Of a stretch of 64,000 nt of DNA, positions 1-11,356 are shown in pieces; the first letter of the stretch is position 1; each line of letters opens with the position of its first letter. The notes under the pieces were generated by a model, which ran no database searches, was not told where the DNA came from, and was given only the letters and a program-made list of their open reading frames with translations. Position numbers and translations under genes: made by a program. This DNA is from Umbilicaria muhlenbergii. Taxonomy: Eukaryota > Ascomycota > Lecanoromycetes > Umbilicariales > Umbilicariaceae. The DNA is taken from the NCBI GenBank assembly GCA_000611775.1, contig KK106981.1, forward strand, positions 2,727,211-2,791,210, read 5' to 3'.

Positions 1-2120
1 TTGCATGAATTGAAGACTGCTTTAAGATGTTTCAAGACCTCAAACAGATCATGATGAAGACTTCAGTATTAAAACATTTTAACCTCAACTGTCAGGTCAT
101 ACTAAAGACAGATGTTTTTAATCTTGTAACAGATGAAATTCTCTCTTAATATGATGATGAAGAAGTTCTTCACCTGATGACATTTTACAACAAAAGCATG
201 ATCTCAGCAGAGTGCAATTATCATATTTATAATAAAGAACTGCTAATCATTATTCACTGTTTTAAACACTGACATCCTGAACTTGAATACACTGACTTAT
301 TTATATAAGTTTTCATTAATCATCAGGCCCTGAAGACCTTCATGAAGAATAAAAAATTAACACAACATCAAGCTAAATACTTAAATATTTTATCAAAGTT
401 CAACTTTCAAGTCATCTTTCAAACAGGCAAGATTAATGATAAGATGAATGCATTAACTTGAACACTTGATAACTCTGAAAATAAGAACCTGGCTTATCAG
501 ATCATTCTTACCTCAGACTGTGTGAAAATTCAAGTAAAAAAAGTGAAAGAAAGTCTCTTTGAATGTGTGCATGCAGTTAATAAAGCAGATAAGCTATGCA
601 GTGAATACTGTTCAATCATAATAAAGAATGTCATTAAGCTACATGATATCTGCCTTCATGAATGTTGAATAATGAATGATGCTTTATTTAAAAACAACCT
701 TTTATGAGTACTTGAATCTCTACATACTGAGCTCCTTCAGGAAATACATGATCAGTCATCTTTTGAACACTTAAACATCAACTGAACAGTGAATCTGATT
801 TATCATCACTACTACTGATCAGGACATGTGATCATCATGAAGTAATATATTCAGAACTGTTATCACTGTCAGTGAAGTAAGTCATCTCATGATGTCATTA
901 ATGAACTTCTGATTTCACTTCCTATCATGCAACAACACTGACAGGACATTGTCATGAACTTTATAATTAAACTGTTAATATTAAAGAGTTATAATATTAT
1001 CTGCACCCTCATTGACAGATTATTCAAGGAAAGGCATTATGTTCTTTATTATTCAAGAGATGAAGGAACCTCAACAGAGGAGTTAATATAATTTATGTTA
1101 TAAAACATTTATCACCTACATGACTTATCAAGCTTTATTACCTCAGACTGAGGCCCTCAGTTTATCTTCAACCTATGACAGAGCATGTGTAAATATCTAA
1201 AAATCAAGATTAACCTATCAATCACTTATCACTCAGAGACAGATGATCAAACTGAACAGGTTAATCAAGATGTTGAATGAGACCTCTGAACATATACAAC
1301 TATATGCAAAATGACTGAGTGAAGTGACTGCTTATGATTAAGTTCAGTGATAATAACAATTGCTTCTCAGTAACCTCACTCTCACCTTTTTACCTTAACA
1401 AAGGCTTTCACTCATGCATGAGTTTCAGCCCTGACACTACTACTTATGAATTTACCCGTGAATGACTTCAGTCAGTGAAGGTGAAGGATATAACAACTCA
1501 CATACAAAAAATTCTTAATTTCAGTAAACAGCAGTTGAAAAAGAGCAGAGAATTTATAAAAGTGCAAGTGAATAAACATCAAAAGGATGTCAGCTATGAG
1601 ATAAGAAACATGATCAAGTTATAATCTGAAAGACAAGCAGCTGAGACTGTTTCATGTTAAAAAATGAGTGAGAATCACTTATTGACTGAAGTTATCTGTT
1701 ATCATGTGAATTTATGATGTCTTCAGCCTCAAGCTGCTCTGCTCATGTGTCATTAACTCTCTTTCAGGCCAGCATACACCCTCATCAACTCTCATTATAA
1801 TAAAAGATGAGGAGGAGCATTGAGAAGTTGATGACATTCTTAACTTAAAATAATATCACAGCAGGCTTCAATACAAGGTCAAATGACATGAAATTAATCA
1901 TGACAATGAGTGATATTATGCAGACAAAGGTGAATTTAACAGCTCAACAGAAGTGTTGAAGGAATTTTATTATAAATACTTTAACAAGTCATGTTAAGTT
2001 TAAACTGTTCAAGAACTGTTCAGAGTGATCATTTAAATCATTTAAAGCAACTGAGCAAGAATGTTATATTTTAATATTATTTTTACAGCAGCATCACAGA
2101 TGACGCTTTTTCAAAGAAAG
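1..2120 (+). mobile_element. Ty3/Gypsy chromovirus fossil, 3' part
   Basis: Remnant of a Ty3/Gypsy LTR retrotransposon read on the plus strand and entering from outside the window. In order one can recognise the RNase H region (about 1-480), a zinc-binding/integrase region (about 600-1650, with a typical integrase core around 950-1290) and a C-terminal chromodomain-like segment (about 1790-1990), which places it with the chromoviruses. It is heavily broken, with many breaks in every frame and strong AT enrichment. No 3' LTR could be delimited because its partner lies outside the window. It differs clearly from the chromovirus family at 37-56 kb in the RNase H/integrase linker. Confidence 0.8.
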
Positions 2121-2469
2121 AGATAATGTTAAAAGCATGATAAGATTAAGTAATTTACATTAACTTCTGATTGAGCCTAGCGCGTTCAGCTAATTCTGCA
2201 ACACTCACATATGTAGTTTTGCTCATCACTTAATGACTCCTTAGAATTAATCTCTTGATCATTATATTTATATAATGAGCTTTGCATGATCCTGATAAAA
2301 CTTTGCTGTAAACTGAGTGCTATTGAATTTAACATATAAGTTAACTTGAAGGAAATAAGCTTGAAGCTTAATCTTATAATATTAATTATTAATTTTTAAT
2401 CATATAAAACTGTCTTGAGATAAATTTAAAAGCTTGTCAAATACTTAAAAACACTAAGTTTTAAGAATT

Positions 2470-3060
2470 ATTACTAATAATATAAGATTATTATATTAAG
2501 TTAAGCATGAAGCTTTTAACTATGTAGAAGTTAATTTATTTATATAATAATTTACAGATCTTCCTGCTCTCTATAATTAAATCAGTTAATACTTAATTAA
2601 CTTAATCATAATAATTAAAGTGATCAGCACTCAATCAGCTCAATTATGATGATTTAAATAATTAACACTCAATCAATTTAATCATTTTAAAATATTATTA
2701 ATTCATTTTATGATCCTGCTAACTAAGCTCATTATAATAATGAGTTTAATTTAAGGTTATCAGGTATTTTATATATAATTATTTAATAAAGTCATTACTA
2801 ATAGTTAGAGTAAATTATTATATTAAGTTAAGTATAAAACTTTTAACTATGTAGGAGTTTAATCTGTTTATATAATAATTTATAAACTCTCTGCTCATTG
2901 TGATTAAAATAATTAAAGCTTTAACTGTGCTGATTAACTTGATTACTCCTTGATTATAATAATTGAAGTGATTGAAGATTTGATTATTTTGATTCATGAT
3001 GATAAAGTGATCATATTGATTAAACTTATTATAACAATAAGATTATCACTTTGAATTTAA
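2470..3060. repeat. Two tandem copies of a ~325-bp AT-rich repeat
   Basis: The stretch beginning TTACTAATAATATAAG near 2470 is repeated from about 2795. Shared landmarks are TTATATTAAGTTAAG, CTTTTAACTATGTAG and TATATAATAATTTA, followed by a CTCT-containing segment and, near the end of each copy, a TGATC...ATTATAA block. The copies have diverged by many C/T and G/A differences. They could be LTR fragments or a local duplication; neither can be shown. Confidence 0.55.
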
Positions 3061-4750
3061 ATAATTATATTATTAACCTCAATAATAACTTAATACAAAC
3101 ATCAAAATCATAGTAAAATTATTTGTTTAAAAGTATTTTATTATTTTAAAATTGTTACTGTAAATTTTCTTCTCACAAGGGTTTAGCTTTATACTTTGAG
3201 TGTGATTAATATTACACTCAAAACTAATTAAGTCTTTTCAGATAAAAAAGTATTAATGAGGATTTCTCTTTTAACTACAACACAAGGTACTTCAATTTAT
3301 AAGTAAATATCACTTAAATTATTAAACTTGAGAAGCTACAGTTAATTAATATAATATAAAATTATAAACTCATCACTGTGAAATTTTTAATCATAGATCC
3401 TTAAAGCATTTAATAAATATTAAATTATTTATTGACTTAAATGAGAAGAAAAAAGATAACAGTGTTAATATATTTAAATATTACTTAAATATACTGATAT
3501 TGACTTTAACATAATATAAGCAGAGCTTAACTAAACTCAAGAAAGTATTTCTTTTTACAGAAATTTAAAAATTTTACTTTCTTAATTGTTGAGAGTTGAG
3601 ATCAAATAAAATTAACAGTGATATAAATATAAATCTTTAGAACTACTCATATAATGTTTTTATATAATTTATAAGTATAATTTAAGCTTATATAACTTTG
3701 TAAATAACTTATATGTATTTTATTTTTCAAGTGTTTTTAGTAGTTTATATGTATTTCTCAAATATTTACAGGAAAAATATCTGAGCACTGTATTAAATTA
3801 AATTACTTTAAGTAAAGTGATTTTAGAGTGTATTTATTAATAATATACTTAAATTTTATAAAGAAAAGTTATCTAAATGAATTAACTTTATAATTTTGCC
3901 AAAGTGATATATATTAACAAGTATTTTTAAAATAAAGTTTAAGTTAACTAAGATAAATACAGATAAAAAGTTATAAGTAGTGAAGTTATTATGTTATAAT
4001 TACTTAAAAAGTATATTTTATAAAATAAATAATTTTGTAGTATTTAAAACCTTAATATATTATTATATTATTATAATACTGCTTTTGTATTATTAAATAA
4101 AATAATACTGTTGTGTAATAATATAACTCAGCTTAATTATAAAATTATTTTTTATCTTAGTTTAAATAATAATAAAGTATTATAATGAGAACTACTTTTT
4201 ATATAATAAGAATAAATTTTATATTACCTACTACAATTGTAATAATAAGAAATATTATATTAATAAATATTATATATTATTAAAAAATCTTAATTAAGTA
4301 TCTGTAACTGTTATTGCAGTGTTTAAATTTTATTTTTTTAAAAACAGGCTAGAAAACACTTTGTTTAACTGTATTTATACTTATTAGAAAATACTTTGTA
4401 TTAATTTATAAGTTATTAAGTGATGACAGTTACATAAAATTAATTACAGCTTTTTTATGCAATGTTATATTTAAGATAAACTATATAATGACTGTTTTAT
4501 TTAATTTATTTAATCAGATTTTTCAAAAGATATTTTATTATTAAGCAGTTTTTCATGATTTAACAGAGTTACATTTTTAATTAAAAACAGTACCCTCATA
4601 CCTTGAAAACTAAATGATCACATTAACTTAAACTTGTTTTAACACTTTTTTATAGTCATAACTGCTGTCAGGCTGAGTTATATATAAATTTATAATGTTG
4701 ATTCTTCTGAGTGCTGAATATATAGAGATTTTGCATAACTTATACATAAC

Positions 4751-4779
4751 AGTATGCATAGCATGCATAATATGCATAA
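4751..4779. repeat. ATGCAT palindrome cluster
   Basis: Four TATGCAT/GCATGCAT words follow one another within about 30 bp (AGTATGCATAGCATGCATAA, then TATGCATAAA). This makes a short self-complementary cluster in the AT-rich spacer. No function is evident. Confidence 0.5.
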
Positions 4780-5051
4780 AAGCAGCACGTCACAAAAAGC
4801 AGAAAACAGAAAACAGGAAAAACAGTGTAAAAACAATGCAAAAATCAGAGCAGAAAGAATAACAGAGACAGTAATAAAAAATTCTTATAAAAACAGTTCT
4901 TAAAAAAGTGTGAGAAGTTGTTTACTTTTTTAAATTATTAATTTAAAAACATGTATTTCTTAAATGTACACAGCACAAATATCTAAGCATTGCATTAATA
5001 TAATGTACTCAATAATGTCACAGAATAAACAACATTGTATTTTTTCTTCTT

Positions 5052-5124
5052 CCCCCTCCCCCCTTGTAGAAAAACATAAATACACATAAACATTGATAGA
5101 AAATCGGAATTTCATCATAATTGC
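5052..5124 (+). repeat. Left terminal inverted repeat of the pogo-type element
   Basis: Reverse complementation of 6873-6942 gives a near match: the C-run, a TGTAG/TGGTAG step, then ACAT-AATACACATAAACAT, GATAGAAAATC and GAATTTCATC followed by ATTG. About 65-70 bp align with a handful of transitions and one or two indels. This matched pair defines the transposon limits. Confidence 0.8.
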
Positions 5125-6823
5125 ATGCATTTAATAAAGAAAAAAGAGCATCTTCTGAAGATCATTAAAATCTACAATAAAGCTTTTAAAGATTAAGAAA
5201 ATTAATTGTCACTCAATACAACATATTAAACTGTACATTAAGAGGGAGAATTCAAAGCACTCAACAGTTTAAATAAGTAATCAGTAGTATTATGCAGAGA
5301 TTATCAATTATAGAAGAGGATTTTATACAAAGATTCATTATTTTAACAGCAGGCTGAGGATGATCACTGTGAATAAAAAATTTACATTCTCTAATTAAAA
5401 ATCTTCTATTAATAAAAGAAGATATGACTGACTTAAGTATTCATTAATATTTAAAATTTTTACAGCATTATCCTGACCTGAAAAACACCTTCTCATAAAA
5501 GTCAAATTAATCATGATATCTAGCAGGTTCTCTAGAAATCATTAAGCATTAATTTCAATTATACAATATCACAATTAAGAAGAATGATATCACTACTAAG
5601 AATATCTACAATATGAATAAAAAGAGGATAATGCATGAAGTTATAACATCTTCAAAGATCATTATACCCTGTATAATAAAGACTGAAAATGTTTAACAGT
5701 TAGAGAATAAAGAATAAATATCTTTAATGAAGTGTATATTTACACAGAGTTAGTATCTTTCATTAATAATTATCTTTAAGAGGAAAAAACTCTTGAAGGA
5801 GTGATTTAAAAAGAATATAATTAAAAGCACTGTGATAACTTTTTCAGAGAAGAGTTAAATAGATAATGAGCTTGAATTGAAGTGATTGATGAAGATATTT
5901 AATTCTTACATAATTTCATAAGCAGTTAAAAAACAGCTTCTTGTTTTAAATGATCATGAGTCTTATTGCACAAGTTAATTCATTGACTTTTATTATGAGA
6001 AAAGCATTGTTCTGTTATGTTTACCTCCTCATTTTACACATTTGCTACAGCCTCTTGATATATCTCTTTTTAAATCACTGATGAAAGCTTATAAGAAGTC
6101 AGTTGAGAATAGCAGCTGTTTTGAAGACTGTTATTTTATTAACAAGCAGGACTTCTTGAAGCACTATTTATAAATAGTGCTTCAAGAAGTCCTGTTATTA
6201 CACAAGATAATATAACCTCTTCTTGAGCTGCTGCAGAATTATATCTTTTTAATCTTGCAGCAGTTATAATTAAGCTTCCTCTTCACCTTAAAACTCCTTC
6301 AGAACTGACAATTACAGATTTAACAGAATGATTTATCAACCTCATTCTTATATTTATCAATCCTACTGAAATTGATGAGGTTGTAGATCAGATTTTGAAT
6401 GAAACTTCACATATTAAACAACATGTTATGCAGCTCAGTAAAGCTGCTATCAAAGTAATTACAGATCATATCATACTGAAACATTGAAACAAAGCTCTTG
6501 CAGAGGCCAATCAGCGGAAGCGGCAGACTCAATCTAAGAAGGCATATACAGAGCTAAAAAGGATATTGATGAAGGAGGAAGCAGAGAAGCTACAGGAGGC
6601 TGAAGAGAAGAAAAAACAAAATCAATTAATTAATCAACAAGTCAAGAAGAACTTAACACAGCAGAGGAAGATGTTGAAGGAGATAAAGCAGCTGAAGACA
6701 CAGGTCAGGAAGTCAAAACAGCTGCAGGATAAAAAGAAGAAGCAGACAGCAAAGGCTGCAGTTGTTGCAGCAAAAGCAGCCTTGAAGGTTTTAAAATCTA
6801 TAGATCCTACAGCTCTACAATAG
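5120..6823 (+). pseudogene. pogo/Fot1-type transposase remnant
   Basis: Broken transposase of the pogo/Fot1 (DDE) group. Recognisable pieces on the plus strand, spread over shifting frames, are: a helix-turn-helix/CENP-B-like N-terminal part (about 5190-5520, with the family's 'IIEEDFIQ' type segment and a '-HYPDLKNTFS' type segment), the YNMNKK segment corresponding to the family's YNMDE around the first catalytic region (about 5605-5635), and the LPPHFTHLLQPLD motif (about 6027-6065) typical of the DDE core. A lysine- and glutamate-rich coiled-coil tail follows and is still open from about 6490 to the stop at 6821-6823. The core has many stops and at least two frame changes, including one at a 48-bp palindrome, so it is inactive. 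The tail has near-normal base composition, unlike the core. Confidence 0.75.
6147..6194. repeat. Perfect 48-bp palindrome
   Basis: CAGGACTTCTTGAAGCACTA followed by TTTA is mirrored exactly by its reverse complement, giving two 24-base arms with no loop, centred between 6170 and 6171. The left arm matches the expected transposase coding sequence (reading NKQDFLKHYL). The right arm is an inverted copy that throws the frame off. Confidence 0.95.
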
Positions 6824-6872
6824 ACTACAATGTAGAGCTTCAAAATGATCTACTTAGACTGAAATCTACTGC

Positions 6873-6942
6873 TCAATTGATGAAATTCTGATTTTCTATC
6901 ATGTTTATGTGTATTCATGTTTTCCTACCAGGGGGGGGGGGG
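6873..6942 (-). repeat. Right terminal inverted repeat of the pogo-type element
   Basis: Inverted partner of 5052-5124. It ends in a run of twelve G (6931-6942), immediately followed by GC-rich TTGCGGCGTTGC sequence, where composition changes abruptly. Confidence 0.8.
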
Positions 6943-7342
6943 TTGCGGCGTTGCCTATCCTGCGGCGTTGCTGGGTACATTACGTTAAGCTTAGATTACA
7001 TAAGTGATTTCAGCCTGTAATTATTCAAAACGCGCTCAGACCCTAGGAAGAAGAAGTCCTTGAATAGGACTAGTTGTGGCGCAGCCATCCTGGGAATGGG
7101 TCTGAGTTAGCTGAGTTCGGTCTTGACCAGTAGCGGGAGCTAGTCTCACGCTCTGAATTGCCTCTTCGGTAGGCGCTATGCCTGGCCTTGGCAGCCCAAC
7201 TGCTACTCCGTACGAGTACAGCCACATTTGGCACGAACGATGGGGCCATCAGAAGGCCTCCACGCCAACGTGAGACAGGAACCGCCTGCAGCATGGATGT
7301 TGCGCGCAGTAAGTAAAGTGATCGTCCGCATTGCTTACGAAG
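6943..7342. other. Intergenic, no gene seen
   Basis: Sequence of normal composition between the transposon edge and the 3' end of the TOK1-type gene. It begins with two copies of TGCGGCGTTGC (6944-6954 and 6960-6970). No credible gene was found; part of it will be the 3' untranslated region of the gene on the minus strand. Confidence 0.6.
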
Positions 7343-9543
7343 TCAGACGCTTTCCACGCCTCTATGGGCTGTAGAAATGCCCGACTCGTGCTGTTCGTGC
7401 TTCTCATTCGGGAAGTCTTTCTTTTCCCGTCCGTCAAGCTCGTCGACCTTCTCCTTCAGTTCTTCTTCTAAAGTAGACATCAATCTTTCCAAAACCCACT
7501 TAGGCTCATCAATGCTGCTCATCAATGGACTCTTCGGGCCCATCCAGCTCCACGGCTCCACCTCGCCGTCCCGTTCCCGAGCGCCCGCTGGCGCATTCCC
7601 GTTCGTGTCTCCTGTTTCTTCCCCACGTTGCACATTCCCAATCCTGCGATGGTTATCGGATGTCGATTCATCTTCCCCGAGAAGTTTCAGGAACCACGTC
7701 CATTCGGCATAGGTGTAGTTTCGTGGGGGTGAAGCGTCCATATGTTGCACGACCTTCTTCATTTCTTTCATTAATAGGTAATGACGATAGTGCTTCCCTG
7801 CATCATTAGCATCCTGCTGTGTTGTGTCGCCTCTTGCGTTACTTTCCTCCGTGGTCTGACCTATACCCTTAACAGCGTCTGCTTCAGCTTTGTTGTCAAA
7901 GTCACCGTCCTCAGCCATGCCACTAGACATGAAGCCAGGTGGCTTCGTTCCTTGATAGGCATTACCTTCAGCCTTGGCAGCGCTGCCTTTCAAGTCTCCT
8001 AATGTGCCCTTTCTGTTTGGAAGATGCTCGCCAACCCAAAGGGTCAGCGTACCGACACCTTCGGATATCAGATCACCGATAGCCCCGATGAGTACAGTCA
8101 ATGTTGGAAGTGCTATCAGTGACCAGAGGACGAACACCGGTTTTGCAGAATTATCATGTGGATAAAAGTCCCCATATCCAATGGTCAGCAACGATACATA
8201 CGTAAAGTAGAGCGACTCGAAGTAGCTCCAGTTGGCGTAACCTTTCTCGGCCTGCCAAAATGCTACAGCTCCGACAAACCACAAGAGCATCCAAGCCCCA
8301 CCGGATATGCTAAGCGCTATCATACGGTTGTCGTTGGCAGCCTTCTTTTGGACCTCGCGCATAATATTGAATTCTTGTTCCCTACGGTCAAGCTCAGATG
8401 AGAGGTTTGTTCGAACACGACTCTTTCGAAATAGACTGAACCGCACGGTGCCTTTCTCGACATTCAGGTTTTTCAAGGCTTGTTCCCGGGCCTTCTCTAC
8501 CATCCGGATTGTCACCTTCTTCGTGCCACGCTCCAACGCTAACGTACGGATCGAGGCTATGATCAGGCCGAGAAAGAGAATCCCTCCAATCGCCATGGGA
8601 AATAGTAGGCCTCGGCCTAGATGTGTTTTTGGTGCATAATCGCCGAATCCGATGGTGAGAATGGTTACGTCGGTCCAGTATACTGCATCCAGGTAATTCC
8701 ATCCCTCGACCCTTGAGTATACGGCCGCAGCGGCGAGGATATACCCTATAAATGTCATGGTTTGGACCATGAGTGTTCTGGGGGCATGTCAGCTTGCTTT
8801 ATAGCGAAGCAACAGCAGAAAACTGTTATACCTTTGGCTGAACGAGAGCTTATATCTCCGGCTATACCGGCCAATGTACACTCCGAAGCTGGTGCAAACC
8901 AGCAAGGAAGCGAGGACGGAGTATAGTGCCGCTGAAAGTATAGCATAATAGTAGGCCTGGGAAAAGGTGCGGTCCTCGCCGGCAGGTAACGGGAGACGAC
9001 TCGGTGCCGCTGCGACAAGTCCGATCAAGAGGAACGAAGAGACGTACCAGCCGACAATAGTCGCTGATTGCGAGACAGCGAAGGAAAGCCGATTAAACAT
9101 GTGTGCAAGCAGTGCCAGGTTGGCCAGAACAGCAATCACAAGAGCTATACCATTGACTGCGCGGAGCCTAGTTGTCAAGCATGTAGTGTCAGAACATCGT
9201 ACCGTCAGCTTAGCAGCTCGTGTACCATTTAGGATCTCGAATATCTGTGCCCTCGGCCTCGGTCGAGCTACTGTCTACTATGACCCGCCAGTCCATCACC
9301 AATGCGCAGATATTGAACGCCGTAGCCAATGGCCCAAACGTCCCAGCTATCAGAGGGAAGAGAGTAGAAGAAAACCACCATCGCCTGTGTTCTGTCAGTT
9401 GAAGTACAGAAAATGGAATGGGCCCAAGCTCACGATGGCGCAAGGTGGTCCTCTTCAGCTTCTTCCTCATCTTTCGTCACATATTCTTCGGGGTTTTCTG
9501 GGATATCAAGGTTCTCAACCGTACCCGCATTTGACTCTAGCAT
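7343..9543 (-). CDS. TOK1: TOK1-type two-pore outward-rectifier potassium channel
   Basis: Plasma-membrane K+ channel of the fungal TOK family (eight membrane segments, two pore loops), releasing K+ on depolarisation. Four exons were derived from splice sites: 9543-9434, 9384-9226, 9167-8832 and 8777-7343, with introns of 49, 58 and 54 bp that all join in phase, giving 679 residues. Visible features are an acidic N-terminus (MLESNAGTVENLDIPENPEE), the family block WWFSSTLFPLIAGTFGP, and several hydrophobic helices. The first pore loop reads TILTIGFGDYAP and the second LLTIGYGDFYP. A long hydrophilic cytosolic tail follows, ending in a Lys/Glu-rich region. Length and motif order fit the family. 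The start is the ATG at 9543, needed to reach the first donor site in phase. The downstream neighbour is the transposon block; nothing suggests damage. Confidence 0.92.
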
Positions 9544-10136
9544 GGCGACAGTTGGTTTGGCTAGCTATTTTCTGTAAAGCGTAGTAGAATCGACATGTTA
9601 TAATGCCATACCCTAACCTTGGCATTGTTGATACCTTATGGAACTCAAAGTTGGCACCGTCGGGACTGACGTGTCGGGATCCTGCGTAGTCTTGCAGGTG
9701 CTAGTCTGTTTCTAGACTAGATGCACTTCGAGACCTTCGGGTTTCACAAGCCCTAGTTGCCAAGGATAAAGGGGGAGGTTTTCCCTCAGGTTCTACAACA
9801 TCTGGATGTGTACATGGTCGCTTGAGGCCAACCCCGTTGGTATCTGGAGTGACAACTTATGAATTGGCGCTAAGTATGGTGCTTGTCGAGGGTCCCAGCG
9901 AACAAAATTTCCTTGTAGTTGACTCATCACATGATTACGACATGTTAGCAGTATAAATCATCCTAAATTATATAGTTTCGGCACTCGAGCTCATGAAGTT
10001 TCCAAAGTGGGCGAGGAGATTAGACTATATTTCGAACTATTTGAATTAGCTTAAGAAGTAGTATCATCTAGACTGAAACAATCTACCTACACGCCGACTC
10101 CGCCTCGCCAGATCACCAACAAAACCATTGACTCAC
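9544..10136. other. Intergenic, upstream of the TOK1-type gene
   Basis: About 590 bp without a supportable gene. It should contain the promoter of the potassium channel gene (minus strand) and the 3' flank of the short gene ending at 10137. No clear regulatory motif was picked out. Confidence 0.5.
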
Positions 10137-10434
10137 TCACACACGTCGCTGCCAACCACTCTCCCTCCTCACCTCGTCCATCGCCATCTCCTCCATCACC
10201 CGCACCATGTGCCTCATCATCTCCATCTTCCCATGCGGAATCGCGTACCGCATCCCGTCCTCCTCGATCTCCACCATCAGCACCGCATAGCGCCTCCGGA
10301 CGGCACATTCCCCCAGTCGGAAACAGGGTTCGCATAGCGGGATGGAGGATGGTCCGTGGTGGAAGCCGCGGCTGTGTCTGCAGTTGGGGTTGTGGTCTGG
10401 AAGGAGGGTGGAGGAGCTGGTGGCGGGGGGTATG
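10137..10434 (-). CDS. Unrecognised small Cys-containing protein, 3' exon only
   Basis: An open frame without its own ATG encodes about 98 residues. It has a Ser/Pro-rich start, then LPDHNPNCRHSRGFHHG, PLCEPCFRLGEC with a C-x2-C pair, and a C-terminal, Met-, Glu- and Arg-rich helix-like segment (RYAVLMVEIEEDGMRYAIPH and onward). The Cys/His spacing suggests a small metal-binding unit. It looks like a real 3' exon: a plausible acceptor sits just upstream (CCCCAAG before 10434) and a donor at 10488 (GTCAGT) would give a 54-bp intron. I could not find a convincing start exon further upstream, so the model is partial. I do not recognise the family. Confidence 0.4.
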
Positions 10435-11356
10435 CTTGGGGTCGGGGAGAGGGTGAACTTTGAGAAGGGTAGGGAAGGGGGGACTGACCTTTTTTGATGG
10501 GGGGTGGTGTTCGTGAGAATGAGGTGCTGTGTGGTTTGTTAGTTTGATGGGGAACTGGGGTGATGGAGAGGAAAGGCCTGGAGTAAGAGAAGTGTGGATG
10601 GCTAAACAGACGTGCCGGCTTTCTTTATTCGGGGTGTTGCCAGTAGAAATAATGGCTTTCTGCCATTGATGGACCTTGAGGGTAATGATGGACTAGCAAT
10701 AGAGAAGAAGGGTCTCTTGTCACCCTTGATAAAGAAGCTCTTTCAAGCGTGCTTGTAGGTAATATGATCAACAATGGATAGGGTCTGCTTCAACACCATG
10801 GGAGATAGTACACATACGGTGAAATAGATACCAAAAATGTGCATGGATAATTGGGTTACTTGGAAACACTTCCGTTGAGAAATCGCTTGCGTAACATTCA
10901 TAGTGGACAGGAGATGGAGGTGACAGCTCAGTTAGCCACCAGGGTGTGAGTACAAGCCAACAGAAGCAACTATCCAGCCTTCCCAGTCTAGTGGTGCAAA
11001 AAAAAAGTCTGTACAGTTAGTGAAATTGGGCCTGTCGGTGAACCGCATTGCCGATTATAAGACCAACACGCTTTGTAAACCAATATGTAGGCTTCAACAT
11101 GCGGAAAGCATGTCAAAGGCTCAAACATCATTGGTCCCAATCATTTCGTACGCCGAAGCCGGTAGTGTGCATAATCTTGAAGGTATATTCATTTCAAAGT
11201 CGAGCATGCCTTCATTACATCGTGACTGCAAGGCTAGCGCTAAGGAGTCAGAAGCCATACAGCTCGCAAAGCCTTGTGCAAAAACTCGTAAAGACGGTAG
11301 CCATAGCTGAAGACCTGGTCCAGGAGCCTTCACAAGAACGGCAATTCCACAACTCC
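10435..11356. other. No confirmed gene; probable upstream part of the 10137 gene
   Basis: The first part (to about 10650) is G-rich on the plus strand and probably contains the missing 5' exon(s) or leader of the gene ending at 10137. The rest is intergenic, including the 3' flank of MAK16. Short open frames on the plus strand (for example 11020-11310) have no recognisable features. Confidence 0.4.

Larger units (their letters stand above)
2121..5051. other. AT-saturated spacer without genes
   Basis: Nearly 3 kb of extremely AT-rich sequence with no open frame of note. CpG is almost absent and, unlike the retroelement blocks, CpA and TpG are also scarce while TpA is abundant. It probably consists of old transposon debris whose family can no longer be recognised. 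The only structure I see is a pair of tandem direct repeats (2470-3060), an A-rich run with repeated AGAAAACAG-like words (about 4795-4880) and a cluster of ATGCAT words near 4751-4779. Confidence 0.6.
5052..6942 (+). mobile_element. pogo/Fot1-type DNA transposon with terminal inverted repeats
   Basis: A complete but decayed Tc1/mariner-superfamily element of about 1.9 kb. Its ends are long inverted repeats (about 5052-5124 and 6873-6942), and it encodes remnants of a pogo/Fot1 transposase on the plus strand. The outer ends are C- and G-runs (CCCTCCCCCC on the left, twelve G on the right). The TA target duplication expected for this group is not evident just outside the runs, so the outermost bases are uncertain. 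The element forms the right border of the AT-rich block; sequence of normal composition starts at 6943. Confidence 0.8.
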
